DNA from: Rhynochetos jubatus
Taxonomy: Eukaryota; Chordata; Aves; Eurypygiformes; Rhynochetidae
Reading direction: 5' to 3'
Assembly (NCBI GenBank): GCA_027574665.1
Contig: CM050650.1
Location: 100,289,086 to 100,353,085 of the forward strand
DNA length: 64,000 bases
Shown here piece after piece: positions 25,001-36,712 of the stretch. The position numbers were made by a program, and so were the translations under genes. Below the pieces are notes generated by a model that was not told the origin of the DNA, did not search any database, and saw only the letters and a program-made list of their open reading frames with translations. The first letter of the stretch is position 1; each line of letters begins with the position of its first letter.

Positions 25001-28000
25001 ATAGGTGTCTGGTTCTTGAGCCGGTCCTGTGTCCTCAGTTTCACTCGAGATGATGACAAATAAGGAGACTATAGAACTTTTTACCTTGATCTTTATAGGC
25101 TTCCCCTTAGATGTGCTATTTCTTTGCATATAATTTAATCAGAACGCTTATGTTAACCTTTTCCTGAAGGATTATCTCCTGTTCCCTGGTGACTTTTTAA
25201 AAATGCTGATGTTTTGAATCATCATTTTGAGAATCATCTCCTAACCAAACAGTAGGGAGGCCCTTTGACTTAAATAACAATAATTAAACCTTTAACCGCT
25301 TAGGGGGATGACATCCTCCAATGTTTAACATCGCCCTGCCCTTTAGAAAATGAAACTCGAGAAACCTTTCTGCACCCTGGAGTTCAAATGGCACGCTCGT
25401 TTGGGGGCATGGTTCTTGTACGGGCTTTTCGGTGAGCACGCGTTCGATTCATTCACGTGGCTGCTCGCATGCTTTCGGGCAAGACCTCATGTGGTTGCTG
25501 CAAGACAGGGTTGGTAGAGGCACAGAGATTTGGCATGGAAGGACGCAATGATAGTTGGACTTGCCTATCTGTGTGTGTGCTCATGTGGATTGCAGGATAG
25601 CAGACGCTTACGGTGAACGTCTGTTTCCAGTTTGGTGGTTCATTCGTCTTTTGCAGTATTGGCACAGAGGGGTTGCTCTTAGCTGATCACAGACCCCGTC
25701 AACTGGTGCAAACTCTCAGCTGTTTGTCCTGAATTAGGGTCCCTTGCGTCATGTATTTGTCCCTCAATTCACTCATGCACAGTGGTCTTTTGGCCTGTTG
25801 TTAAGCTTTACATTAGCCCGTGACTGCGTGCACAAAGCCTCATTAATGGAGAATATACCTGCGCGTGTAACGCAGTTCCGAATTGTATTTTTTTATTGAC
25901 GTATGTGATATAGTGACAGAAAATAAGCTGAGAGGAAAAAACGATAATACAGGTAGTCACAGAAATGGCACTGTGTTTCAGTGTAGATTGTTGCTCTGCT
26001 AATGCAGGAGCTGCTGCTGCCTCTACTTGCTTGTAAAAATTGCACATGGGTGCACCAGTGATGCTGTCGGACCATTTGTCATGAGAGCTTAAATGGTTGT
26101 AGCTCTGTCCTCTGGTTTTGCAGCCTGCCTCGGTTTCCCGAGTGATTCTCCAGAGGCCATACTCAGTCCTCCACTTGTGCTTGACATGTTCCTGGAACCT
26201 GTAACTTCCCTACCCTTGCTTCTGCCCTTTCAAAACCATCATCATCTCCCTTTGAAGCAAGCAAAAGCAGGCTGTGAATCTGGCCGTGCCTTGCAGAACA
26301 AAAATAACGTCCTTTGGTATTACTTTATATTGATTTCTTGTTGTATCACCACTGCTAAGTGGTTGCATTAAGGTACAGGAAGGGACCGCTAATGTTGTTT
26401 TCAAAGGTTTTTCTCTCATTTTTTGAAGTCCATCTAATTGCCTGGTTCCTTCTAAATTCAGTGCAGAGGTCGTTTAGATGAGATATTCAAATCTAAACTC
26501 TGGTTGAGCAATTGCAGAGCTATCATGAATTTCCAGTTGTGCAGACTGAATACACCTGGGTTGCACAGAACACGTCACGCTCAAACAACACGCCAACCCG
26601 GGTATCAGTCGCGTACAGCACAGGTCAGATTTCTAAGTGTTTGTGGGGATTGATTTTGTGTCTTAAAATATATGTTGAAGAAGCTGTTAAAATACAGATT
26701 TGAGTCCTGAAGGACGCACTTGGTGAGAACACCAGGATGTCGCCAGGTTTTAACCACCGTTTACAGTGTATGAAAAATTATCATCTCTGAGTGCTTTGCA
26801 TCCCTTGGTACTGCGTTGCCTCCGAAGGAGAGATGTATGGCCTTGGGAGGAGGGGATCTTTGAACCTACAGTGCATTCATCTATTTAGTGAATTGCTAAT
26901 TGCACGTGTGAAGGAGCTTAGCAATGAAGTTAGGGGAGGCTCCTACCCTCTCCCCCCTTTTTTGTCCTTGCTGCTCCTTTTCTCACTTTCATGTTTTTCT
27001 CTGTATCTATTTTTCAGGCTTTGCCTTTTAAAAGCTTGTTCACTCAACATCCTGGGAGGTTATTTTTGTAGAACAGAGGCGCAGGGCTGGGTTTTGGGCT
27101 GAACTGATGAAGGAGCCCTAATCAGTCATCGTCCCACCTTACAGCAGCATCACTCTGTGGAGACCTCTACCAAATTCCCACCTAAGTTCTCAGTCATTAA
27201 TGTGAGAGAAGAACATGAGCTAAATCTAGTCTACTTGTTTTTTTCCTTCCTCTGTTCCTCCACCAGATACCATTTCCTGCATGAGGCCGTGAACTTGAGC
27301 ATTTAGCTTCCCTGGTCCAGAATAACAGGTCTATTTAAATGAAGAGTCCCTTCACTGCTGTTTGTTTTAGAGATGACACATCTGTGTGGAGGACTTGTAT
27401 TCCAGGGAGATAAAAACATTGTGGCAAAATAGCTTCCCACCACTAGAATTGTCTTTTGATATTTGAAAATTTGGCTCATGAAAGGTGGTGGGGTTTTTTT
27501 GAACAAAAGCAACTTTTGCTTTTAGCATGCAGTAAAAATAGAGCCATGGTGGCGGCGAGATTCCAGAGGGGAAAACTTTCCGAGAGCTGCCAACATGAAT
27601 AAGCAATTTCATTGCCTGAAGCATCATTGTCTATCCTACGCAGTCTGTACAAAACACGTATGAAATAGATGCACTCAGCATTTAAAGGTTTGGGTTTACC
27701 TGCTGAGCAAGTTTTAATATATTGTGATCCATGTCATAGATGTGCACAGCGCTTTACTGGAGAGGCTAAAGAGCTTGTCTTTTGTCCAGAGTTTAAAGAG
27801 TTGCTTTGCAAATGTGGCTGATGGAACGCAACTTAATTCTTTCCTATCTTTCACTCCTGGCAGACTATAAGCGCTTATAAATTACCCTGTAACTTTGGTT
27901 TTCACTCTGCTGCAAGTAGCTTAGTTAAGTTTGTTTTCCGTGCATAAATCACTTTCTAATTATCTAGGAATGTGTTTTTTCTCGTGTAATGAATTTAATT

Positions 28001-31000
28001 ATAAGCTTTGGGCATCATGTAAAATATGTTTGGTATTATCAGAAAATCAAACTTCTCATTGAAATTTAGTCTACAGCACTCAAGGTGTGTCTCAAATCAC
28101 TAGGAAGGTTGTTTATTATCATTTCTTACAGTACGTGCTTTAAGGCTGAGAATTAAAGGGCTGAGAATTCTCTGTCTTCAGGATCCTCAGAGCTGTGAGC
28201 TGACTAGTGCGTAGTAAGTTTTTGGTCATCTTTCCCCTCTCTTCAGCTTTTTATTTCAATCTTTTTCTGCGTATTTCTTTTCATTAGCTCTGTTTCTGTT
28301 GAAATACTTGTGCTGTGTTTCGATTGAATAAAACATTCAAGTTGCCTTTTTTGGGAAGAAATCTGTCATTGCTCTCTGTTGGGTCTCTCGATGGTTAATG
28401 TTGTCTCCCATCCCCTTGAGTCCTGCCCTCTCGCATCTGACCTGCCTTGAGACCATCCTTAGTCCTGCAGTTTTCAAGGCAGAAATATAACACCGCATCT
28501 TCAAATCTGTGTTCTGAACATTTCAGGGTGTGGGGTTTCTTTTTTGCTCTTTGCTTTTTACGGTGCGATAATCTGTCAGTTCGTGCTGTTGTGATCGTAT
28601 TTAAGAAGTGTCTGTGAGTTAGCTCTGCATGACATTAACTTACCCCGTATGATCTTTTGTAGTTTCACGTTTTCTTTTTCCTGCAATTCTCGCACTTCCA
28701 CTAGAACCATTCTATTGGTTCTAGTATATGTAAAATATATGTATGTAAAATGACGTGTGTGCAATGCATTTTATTTTGGCCTTAAGAGCGTTGTAGGATT
28801 CTGCTTTAAACTTTCTGCATCCTTCTTTCTGTCTGTTTTATTTACCTTTCTTTCTGCTACAGCCTGGATTTCTTGCCAGGTGCAATGCCATGGCTTTGCT
28901 CAGCTTCAGTCAGGTAGGACCTCTTTGTTACCCACTTGCCTGCCTTGTGCTGGTGCTTCCCCTGTGGTAAATCAGGTGGTGGGATGGACCTGGCTGAAAG
29001 CTGATCTCGCTTGGTTGGTTTTTTGGGCACTACCTCAATTTCCTACTGCTTCCCTCCACCCGGGTGGAGGGTAGGGAAGGAGTGAAAGCATCTCTTGTAG
29101 CAGCATCAAATCTGTTCTCGGTTGCTCCTGATCCCCCCACATGCCCTGGGTATGGTTTTATAGCTGTAGACCTAGCTGAACGGAGGAGTTGAAGTGAGAG
29201 TAAGGCAATGTGGTGGCTGTCAGCCTGAGGGTTATCCGTGGGCATCTGGTACCCTCATCTCCAGGGGACTGCTGCCCTGTGGAGGATGGGATAGCTGCAG
29301 CGTGGGGGTTGAAACTTCTTGCCCAATGCTTGTGTGTGTATCGGGTTGACCCTGTACTTAAAGCAGATGTGTTATAGTGAATTACAGTACTGACCCTGCC
29401 TTTGCTCCGGTACCTTTGAATGTGTGAAGCAAACGTAGTAAAACCTTCTGCACCTTGGCATGAGTGCTGGGGGTTCAGCCTAGCTGGGTTCTTTGCTGGA
29501 ACGGATTTTAAGGCCAGTGGGATTTCCACTGCACCAGGAATTTGTTGCCTTTTACTGAAAGACAAAAGTGGCTAAATTTTATAAGAAACCAACTTCTTTT
29601 GCTGGAATTTCCTACATGACTTCTGCAGGTGCCTGAATTTTTTATATTATGAGCTTGTAGAAAACAGCTTGGCAGTTGCCAGATGTGTGGGCAGTGTGGA
29701 TTTTTTTCCTCTAGTAGTCTACTTGAAGTTCACAGAGTCAGTGGTAAGATCACACCGAGCTTTACCACTACAATATTTCCTTTTAATTGGTTGGTTGGTC
29801 CTTTTCCCCTTAAAACAAAGAATAAAACCCAAGAAATTGTGGTACCAGCAGCAGGGTCTTCTGATGAAGTAACATTTAGGAAAGTGCTGCCAGCATCAAA
29901 CCAAGGAAATGTACAGGTAGAAATGCTTTATTTTCTGATCACTCTAGGAGTCAGCCATCCTTTCAGGGGCCCTTGTTACAGTGATGATTTGGTACCCTGA
30001 AGCTTGCTGGTTCTCAGCAGCGGTGGGTTTGGCACGGGTCTGGTGCAGACAAGGACATTCAGGTCCTCAGGACTCACCAGGCTTTTCAGCCCTGAGCATC
30101 TGTAACAGAAATGCCGTCAGCTGGCTGCGTGGGTTTGACAGCACTGAGTTTACAGATGTGCCAAGTGTTGTGCAAGAAGGGAAAGGGGAAGAATGATACG
30201 ATTGATGCATCTGTAAGGAATCTCCTGTCTCATTGTCTTCTGACCCTATACCGTGACACGTAGACTTCACTCTCAATATACCTTGTCAGTCCTGGGTAGG
30301 AAGAAAACCAGGTCAAAATCTTGTCTTACACAGTGTTAACTGCTTTATCCTTTGGAAAGGTGATTAGACCTTCAAAGGTGGTTGCTTTTCTGAATGATGA
30401 GCCTATTATTTCTGTACTGTTTTGAAGGCAAGGGGTATAACGGGGCACCTAGCAGCAGGGTTTCACCATGAGCAGCACGATGCCATAGCATAACAGTTGT
30501 ACAGAACAGGCTTTTTTTTTCCTTAATATTCAGAATGGTGGGAAAAGGCACATTTTTGGTACCTTCTTCTGTTTAAAGTTAGCCATCACTTGTACTTGTC
30601 TGACTTTTTTTGTTAGTACTGTTGGATAGATATGGTTGTACTGTCTGGCATATGTTTAGCATCTTAAAAGGAAGGCACCAAGTATTGGTGCAACTGCAGC
30701 GATACAGGATTAACTCATGTCTCACCAGGATACAGCAGGAAAACAGGAAAGGTTTAAGATTGACTTCTTGTAGCATGGCTGGGCATATGAAGAAATGTCA
30801 GAGAGGCAAGCTGTGGTGTGCATTTGCAGTGTGCGTCTTTTCTTCCTTTAGGTAAAAGTGTAGAAATTGCTCACTTTTATTGAGGAATGTAACTAATTCC
30901 GTGTATTACAGGTATTTTTTGTGTGATAGGGCTCACCAGGGAATTTCACTTCCCCCATAGCACTCCAGGTACTAACCCACACTCACTGAAAATAAAAGTA

Positions 31001-32770
31001 AGCACACAAATAAATACTTAACATACTGTAACTTGCCTAAGGGTGACTTGTCTGTGTGCCTTTTCAGTGTTATTTTATTTCCCAAACACAAGTGGTCCTC
31101 TAAAAGGTATCGTTTACCCATCTGAACCCGGGTTGTAGCTACACGCCTTAGCAGGGCGCCTGAATTCAGGTTTTGTGTGTGCTGTTATCCCTGTACTAGC
31201 CAGTGTTACGTGGTGTAACATTATCTTTGTGACTGTCATGTTCAGCTTTCATGATCTTCCTCTAATTTCTCATCTTTTTATGGAATCACTGTATCTAGTC
31301 AGCATGTGAGCCCCAGATAGCCTTTCTGTAGCCAAACCTTGCTGACTGGGGAGCTGCACACAGCCATTTCTTGCTTTGCACGGTGTTTCACACGTGCAGG
31401 AGAACTGCAAGTGCTTTTATGGGTCAGATAGCAAGCTTTCATATGTCAGTCTAATAAATGCAGAGAAGATAACCAAGAATTTTAGATCTGTACCTTCAAT
31501 TTTGTTCTTGCAATGTCCCCTGGATTTGGACCTGGGCACAGCAGTGTTTTGGCAGGGGGAGGGGGCAGGCTGGTGGCCATGCTCTCTTAGGGGTCAGACT
31601 CAGTGCTGCTGCTGCAGGGTGTTGGAGAAATGAGGGTTCATGTGGGCTTTTTAGATTTTATTATGCAATTATGAGATGTGGGCATTTAAAGAAAGTGAAT
31701 TGAAGCTTACTGTCTTGAAGCTATGCAGTACTTTTGAACCCTGCTGCTAGTAATGGTCACGCAAGACTTGGCTTCTCCATCCTTTGGACTCGCTGGGGTC
31801 TTGTCGGCTCTGTTGTTGGATAATGCAACCTTTTGACCAAGAAGGTTCGTTAAAATAGGCTTTGGGGACCATACCTTTATTTTTCTCTTCTGGAGGTAAA
31901 AAGTTGGGTTGAGTGAAGTGCACAGAGATCAGAGGAGTCCCTTTATTAAAGAGGAGTTTTTCAGACCTTCTTGTAGGTGGCACTTGAGTAAGAGAAAGGA
32001 GACCTGAAATGAAAGCTCAAGTCCTTGTGGCCCTCGGGACTATAGCTTTTGACTCCTTCATCTCCTCAGCTCGCTCTCTTTAGCTTCCCAGGCTTCCTCT
32101 GACTAATTTGCCATCGAGAGCTACAGCTGGCAATGTTTTCCCAATTGCAATACCAGCACAGCTTTTGAAAAAAAAAGAGGGAGCTTTGGGTTAAAGTAGT
32201 AGCTGTTAATAAACACACACGTATGGCTTGGGGAGGAGGGCTTTGGAGCAAAGCTGTACAGCAAATGCTGTGCTTTGGCTTTTGCCTTCCAGAACAGTCA
32301 ACGTATAGCTCTTGTGCCATGTGCGTACTCTCCCTGTTTCCATCTAACCTAGTTTGCTACAGATCCTCTCTTCTGTTTCTTTCCCATTTAAATAAAACAA
32401 AAAAACCCAACCAGTTCTTTAATCCCCAGCCGGGAGTTGTCTGTGCAGTGTGCTTGCACGTTTTAGAGTTGCGTGCTATTACAAACACAGCAGTTGAGTA
32501 AACCTGCATGCTTTGCCTTTCTTCCTCCACGTTTTATTTCTGTAAATACTTCTGCAATCTGCACTTTATTACTCGCACAGCACCACGCTATAAACTGGCA
32601 GCGGCAGGCAAGTTTCCAGTATCGCAGCGCTGAGGTATGGGTGCAGCGGCCGGGCACAGGGTACCCCCTCAAATGTTTTATTCCAGGAAAATGCGAGCTT
32701 TTTCCTGCAAATTGCAAAAAGCATTTTACCCTAGCGCTGAGGGATGCCAGATCTGCTGCGGCTGAGGGGG
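19040..32770 (+). other. ELOVL5: ELOVL5 intron 1, proximal part
   Basis: About 13.7 kb of intron with no coding exon that I can support. It holds one small CR1 relic (23,778-23,818) and a T-run at about 23,279-23,295. CpG density falls quickly after 19,900. An AT-rich stretch at about 27,930-28,040 has several TAATTA-type cores. Enhancers are plausible but cannot be identified from one sequence. Confidence 0.6.
23778..23818 (+). mobile_element. CR1 LINE, short 3' relic
   Basis: About 40 bp match the conserved CR1 3' segment, including GGGCTTGATGATCTTAAAGG. The usual octamer tail is absent. The short length and decay suggest an old insertion in intron 1. Confidence 0.6.
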
Positions 32771-32850
32771 TGGCGTGGTTTAATCCCAGCCAGCAACTAA
32801 GTACCACACAGCCGCTCGCTCTATCCCAACGAAAACCGGCATGGGGCAGG
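32771..32850 (-). mobile_element. ERV LTR fragment (fossil), in intron 1
   Basis: About 80 bp match one terminal part of a common avian endogenous retrovirus LTR. The block reads TTTAATCCCAGCCAGCAACT followed by a segment with GCCGCTCGCTC. It is the same family and orientation as the nearly complete LTR at 46,878-47,662. Only the LTR's 3' end is present, so this is a heavily truncated fossil. The family is probably ERVL-like, assigned from memory of bird LTRs. Confidence 0.7.
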
Positions 32851-34340
32851 GGGCTTTGCAGCACGAGAGCACTTTATTTGTAGCTGGATGCTGGATGCAT
32901 CTTTCTGGGATGGAAAGGAGGTGGTGTACTGTTTTTCTTCGATTCTTAGTACATCCGTGGGTGCATTCGTGTGGTTGCTACCAATTTGCTTTTCCAGCTT
33001 GGCTGTTGCTCTCCGTGTTTTCCTTCTGGCTGATGTTATCCCCTGGTGCAGCAGGAACTGTTGACTGTGAGGGGATGAAATGCAGGTGAATGTCCTAATC
33101 CTGGAACGCTCAGATTTGAGCTAGTTTGGATCTGCTGAAAACGTGAATAAAACTTCAGGGACCTACGATTTGTCTTTGAAGAAGATTAGATTCTGATTTA
33201 ATGAGGTATTGGGTGTGAGCACAGTTATTCCATTTTGCAGTGTCCTTTCTTGTATTTGTTTCTGTTCTGTAAAATACTTTGATTATCCCAACTGTTTATG
33301 CATGAAGGTAATCATTACTGAAGGATTTTTGGGGGGTGGAATGACAGGAAAAGCAATGGCATGAAATTATTCTCCTAGTTAACTGGCCAAAGTCTTCCTT
33401 TACCACCCGCATTTTTCTGACATTTTGAAATACCGTTGAGGTTAAACCGTTTGAGACTAGCTTCTCTCCTTTGTCCTGCATTTTTTTACGCTTCCCTGAG
33501 TTTTGTACAAATCATTTATTTCTAAAATTCCTTACGCTGGTGCTGCCAGTGAGCGTGAAAGCTCAGCACTGTGGGTCCCAATGAGGATGAGTCAGCAGCA
33601 GTCTGGAAGATTTGCCGCTGATGCAAGGTGGGCCAAAAAATCTGCATCGCTTTGCTAGAGATACAGTTACAAAATAAAGTTAAAAAATAGTTTCTTACAT
33701 TTTAAGAAAACTAAAGTGCAAAATCCGCAGCACTCGTACTTCACCTCGTTTCCCATAAAATAAATATACTTGCGCTTTCAGATCAATATGGACCATGATT
33801 TATTCTGAACTCCTTTTTATTGCCAACGTTAAGCATGCTCGAGACCTAAGAGAGTATTCAAAAAGGGGAAAAAAAAAATACCTGGGGTTGGCAGCAAGTT
33901 GAAAGGCAAAGGGAATACATGCAAGGGGCAGCTAAGGCTTTGGGAATGGAAAGGAGAAACTGGGCAGCTTTGGAAAATGGACAGAAAATGGTTGACAGCT
34001 TTGATTTTTGGTGCTGTCTTCCAGTTCTCAAGCAGCTGAGCATTTTCAATTCCAGCACATTTACAAAAACAAACAGCAGCGTGATTGCTGTGTTTTTGGA
34101 GGAGGGTTAGTTTGTACTTTTGGAGGAGGGAAAAGAGGAGTCACTGTCAGGGACTGGGAAACATCACTTTAATGAGAAAACACAGTTCAAGATTTCCAAA
34201 ATCAAATGCCTAAAATTAGGCTTCGAATCCTAATTTAAGAACAGAGAAAGTGGCTCTTTTCCAAGAAGGCTGAGCAGCCAGGCCTGACAGCGCATTGCTT
34301 TCGGAAGCCAGCACGATTATTTAGATGCCTATTTTGGGGA

Positions 34341-34363
34341 TTTTTTTTTTTTTTTTTTTTTTT
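34341..34363 (+). repeat. Homopolymer run of 23 T
   Basis: An uninterrupted T run in intron 1. On the minus strand it is a poly(A). No element sequence that would need a poly(A) tail is recognisable beside it, so a simple homopolymer is the safest call. Confidence 0.9.
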
Positions 34364-34809
34364 GGTGAACTCAAATTCAGGCACTTAAATGTGAAAGCTG
34401 GGATCCATTGTTTCAAAAGAGTTCTCAAGCAGCAGGGTGAGAGCTGGAGGATCCTGCTGAAAGGGAGCAGGCTCCCAGTGCTTTGAGCTTTCAGCCCAAT
34501 GGGTTTCGTTGCTGCTGTTTGTCTTGCTTAGAAAGGGTGGCATGGGACAGGGGACAAACCTTTGTATTTTCATGCCTTACCTTTGCACCTGGAACCTGAT
34601 GTTATTCTAAGAAGAAACTCAAGAAACAACATTTAAAATGTGACCAAGAATTCTTAAATCACTTTTTTTTTTTGCAAAAGGCCTACAGAATGTTTTTTCT
34701 GTGGAAAGTGTAGGAGAGAATTTCCTTTGAAGGGCAGGAGGTGGTAAAATACTTCAGTATTTAGTTGCCCTTTCCTCAGAGAGTAGTGATATACATTAGA
34801 AGAGCAGGT

Positions 34810-34841
34810 TGTCACTGCTGGTAGCTGTCACTGCTGGTAGC
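34810..34841 (+). repeat. Perfect 16-bp tandem duplication
   Basis: Two identical units of TGTCACTGCTGGTAGC, head to tail, in ELOVL5 intron 1. It is short and probably a slippage product. Confidence 0.9.
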
Positions 34842-35534
34842 CTGTATGAAAAACTGTTAGAAATAAATTTAAAAAAATATATACTGCAAGAAAAGCACAT
34901 TTCTGTGTATCCTTTGGCCTGTATTTTTGGCTGCCGCACCGAGGAGCACGGGGGCCATCCATGCCTAGACTGAGCGGCAGGGCAGAACTCACATCTTCAG
35001 CCCAAACACATGGATGGCCTCTGGAACATAGTGCACATCCCAGCTCACAGTGCCAGGAGTGGACCAGGGGTGTAAAATGTTCTGTGGATGTCCAAATAAA
35101 ACTCTGTCTGTCTAAACCCAGAGGATTTTTGAAAAGGCAATATTTTAATGATGGGGCTAGGCCTTGTTTGAGGCAAGGTGTAACTTCAACCTTCATTATG
35201 TTTGTGTTGCGGAATTGGAAGTCCAGTAATTTTGTTTTGTTTTCAAATATCAGATATGCGTTTTCCTGGAGTAAATATTTGGACTTGAAGGAGTAAAGCA
35301 TCTTTCAAGTCGTAAGCCTGAGTGCTTCCAGGCCCTCATCCAGCTTGTCCTGGTGTTCAGGGGCCTTAATGCACTGTAAAATTCAGTAGCAGAGAGGATG
35401 ACTTCTTTCCTGTCCACTGAAGAAAGGCAGATTAGGAAAAGAAAATAACTAGTGTGTATGTATATAGAGGTACCTGTTTTAAAAAGCAGTGTGTGGCATA
35501 ATGGGGTAAATTTTTTTTTTCTGACTGTAGGTAC

Positions 35535-36712
35535 TGAATAAGGCTATGGATGTCATCTATCTGGACTCTGTGAGGCCTTTGACATGGTCCCACACAACAC
35601 CCTTTTTTTAAAATTGGAGGAACATGGATTTGATGGGTGGATTGTTCAGTGGATGAGAAATTGGTTGGATAGTTGCATGCAGAGGGTAGTGGTCAATGAC
35701 TCAATGTACAGATGGAGATTAGTGACAAGTGGTGACTCTCAGGGATCTGTACTGGGGCCAGTGCTGTTTGATATCTTCATCAGTGACACAGACAGTGGGA
35801 TCACGTGCACCCTCAGTAAGTTTGCCGGCGACGCCAAGCTGAGGTTCACACATCTGAGGGATGGGATGCCATCCAGAGGGACATAGGCAGGCTTGAGAAG
35901 TGGGCCCGTATGAACTTCATGAGGTCCAGCACGGCCAAGTGCAAGGTCCTGGACCTGGGTTGGGGCAACTCCCAGTATCAATACAGGCTGGGGGATGAAG
36001 GGATTAAGATCAGCCCTGCCCAGAGGGACATGGGGGTACTGGTGGACAAAAAGCTGGACGTGAGATGGCAGTGTGCGCCGGCAGCCCAGAAAGCCAACCG
36101 TATCCTGGGCTGTATCAGGAGAAGTGTGGCCAGCAGGACGAGGGAGGGGATTCTCCCCTCTACTCTGCTTTCGTGAGACCCCACCTGGAATACTGAGTCC
36201 AGCTCTCAGACCCCCAACATAAGAAGGATATTGACCAGTTGGAACGAGTCCAGAGGAGGCCACGAAGATGCTCAGAGGGCTGGAGCCCCTCTGCTATGGG
36301 GACAGGCTGAGAGAGTTGGGCTTGTTCAGCCTGGAGAAGAGAAGGCTCCGGGGGGACTTTATTGTGGCCTTTCCACACCTGAAGGGGGCTTATGAGAAAG
36401 GTGGGGACAAAATTTTAGCAGGTCCTTCTGCTACAGGACAAGGGGTAATGGTTTTAAACTAGAAGAGTGTAGATTTAGACTATATATAAGGAAGAATTTT
36501 TTTGCAGTGAGGATGGTGAAACTCTGGAAGAGGTTGCCGAAAGGGGTGGTAGATGCCCCATCCATGGGAAGATTCAGGGTCAGGTTGGATGGGGCTCTGA
36601 GCAACCTGGTCTAGTGGAAGATGTCCCAGCCCATGGCAGGGGAGTTGGATTAGATGACCTTTAAAGGTCCCTTCCAACCCAAACCATTCAATGATTCTGT
36701 GATTCTATGAAT
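35535..36712 (+). mobile_element. CR1 LINE with decayed reverse-transcriptase region
   Basis: About 1.18 kb of CR1 in sense orientation within ELOVL5 intron 1, running from inside ORF2 to the octamer tail (ATTCTGTG ATTCTATG). Seen in translation: [28 protein letters not shown], and a damaged catalytic box that reads FAGD where CR1 has FADD. Later segments are DMGVLVDKKLDVRWQC and [18 protein letters not shown]. The reading frame shifts near 35,570 and again near 35,850-35,910, so no working protein is possible. The 5' two thirds of the element are missing. It is probably a mid-age copy. Confidence 0.95.

Larger units (their letters stand above)
32851..35534 (+). other. ELOVL5: ELOVL5 intron 1, middle part
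   Basis: No exon or RNA gene seen. It contains a run of 23 T (34,341-34,363) and a perfect 16-bp tandem duplication (34,810-34,841). Confidence 0.5.
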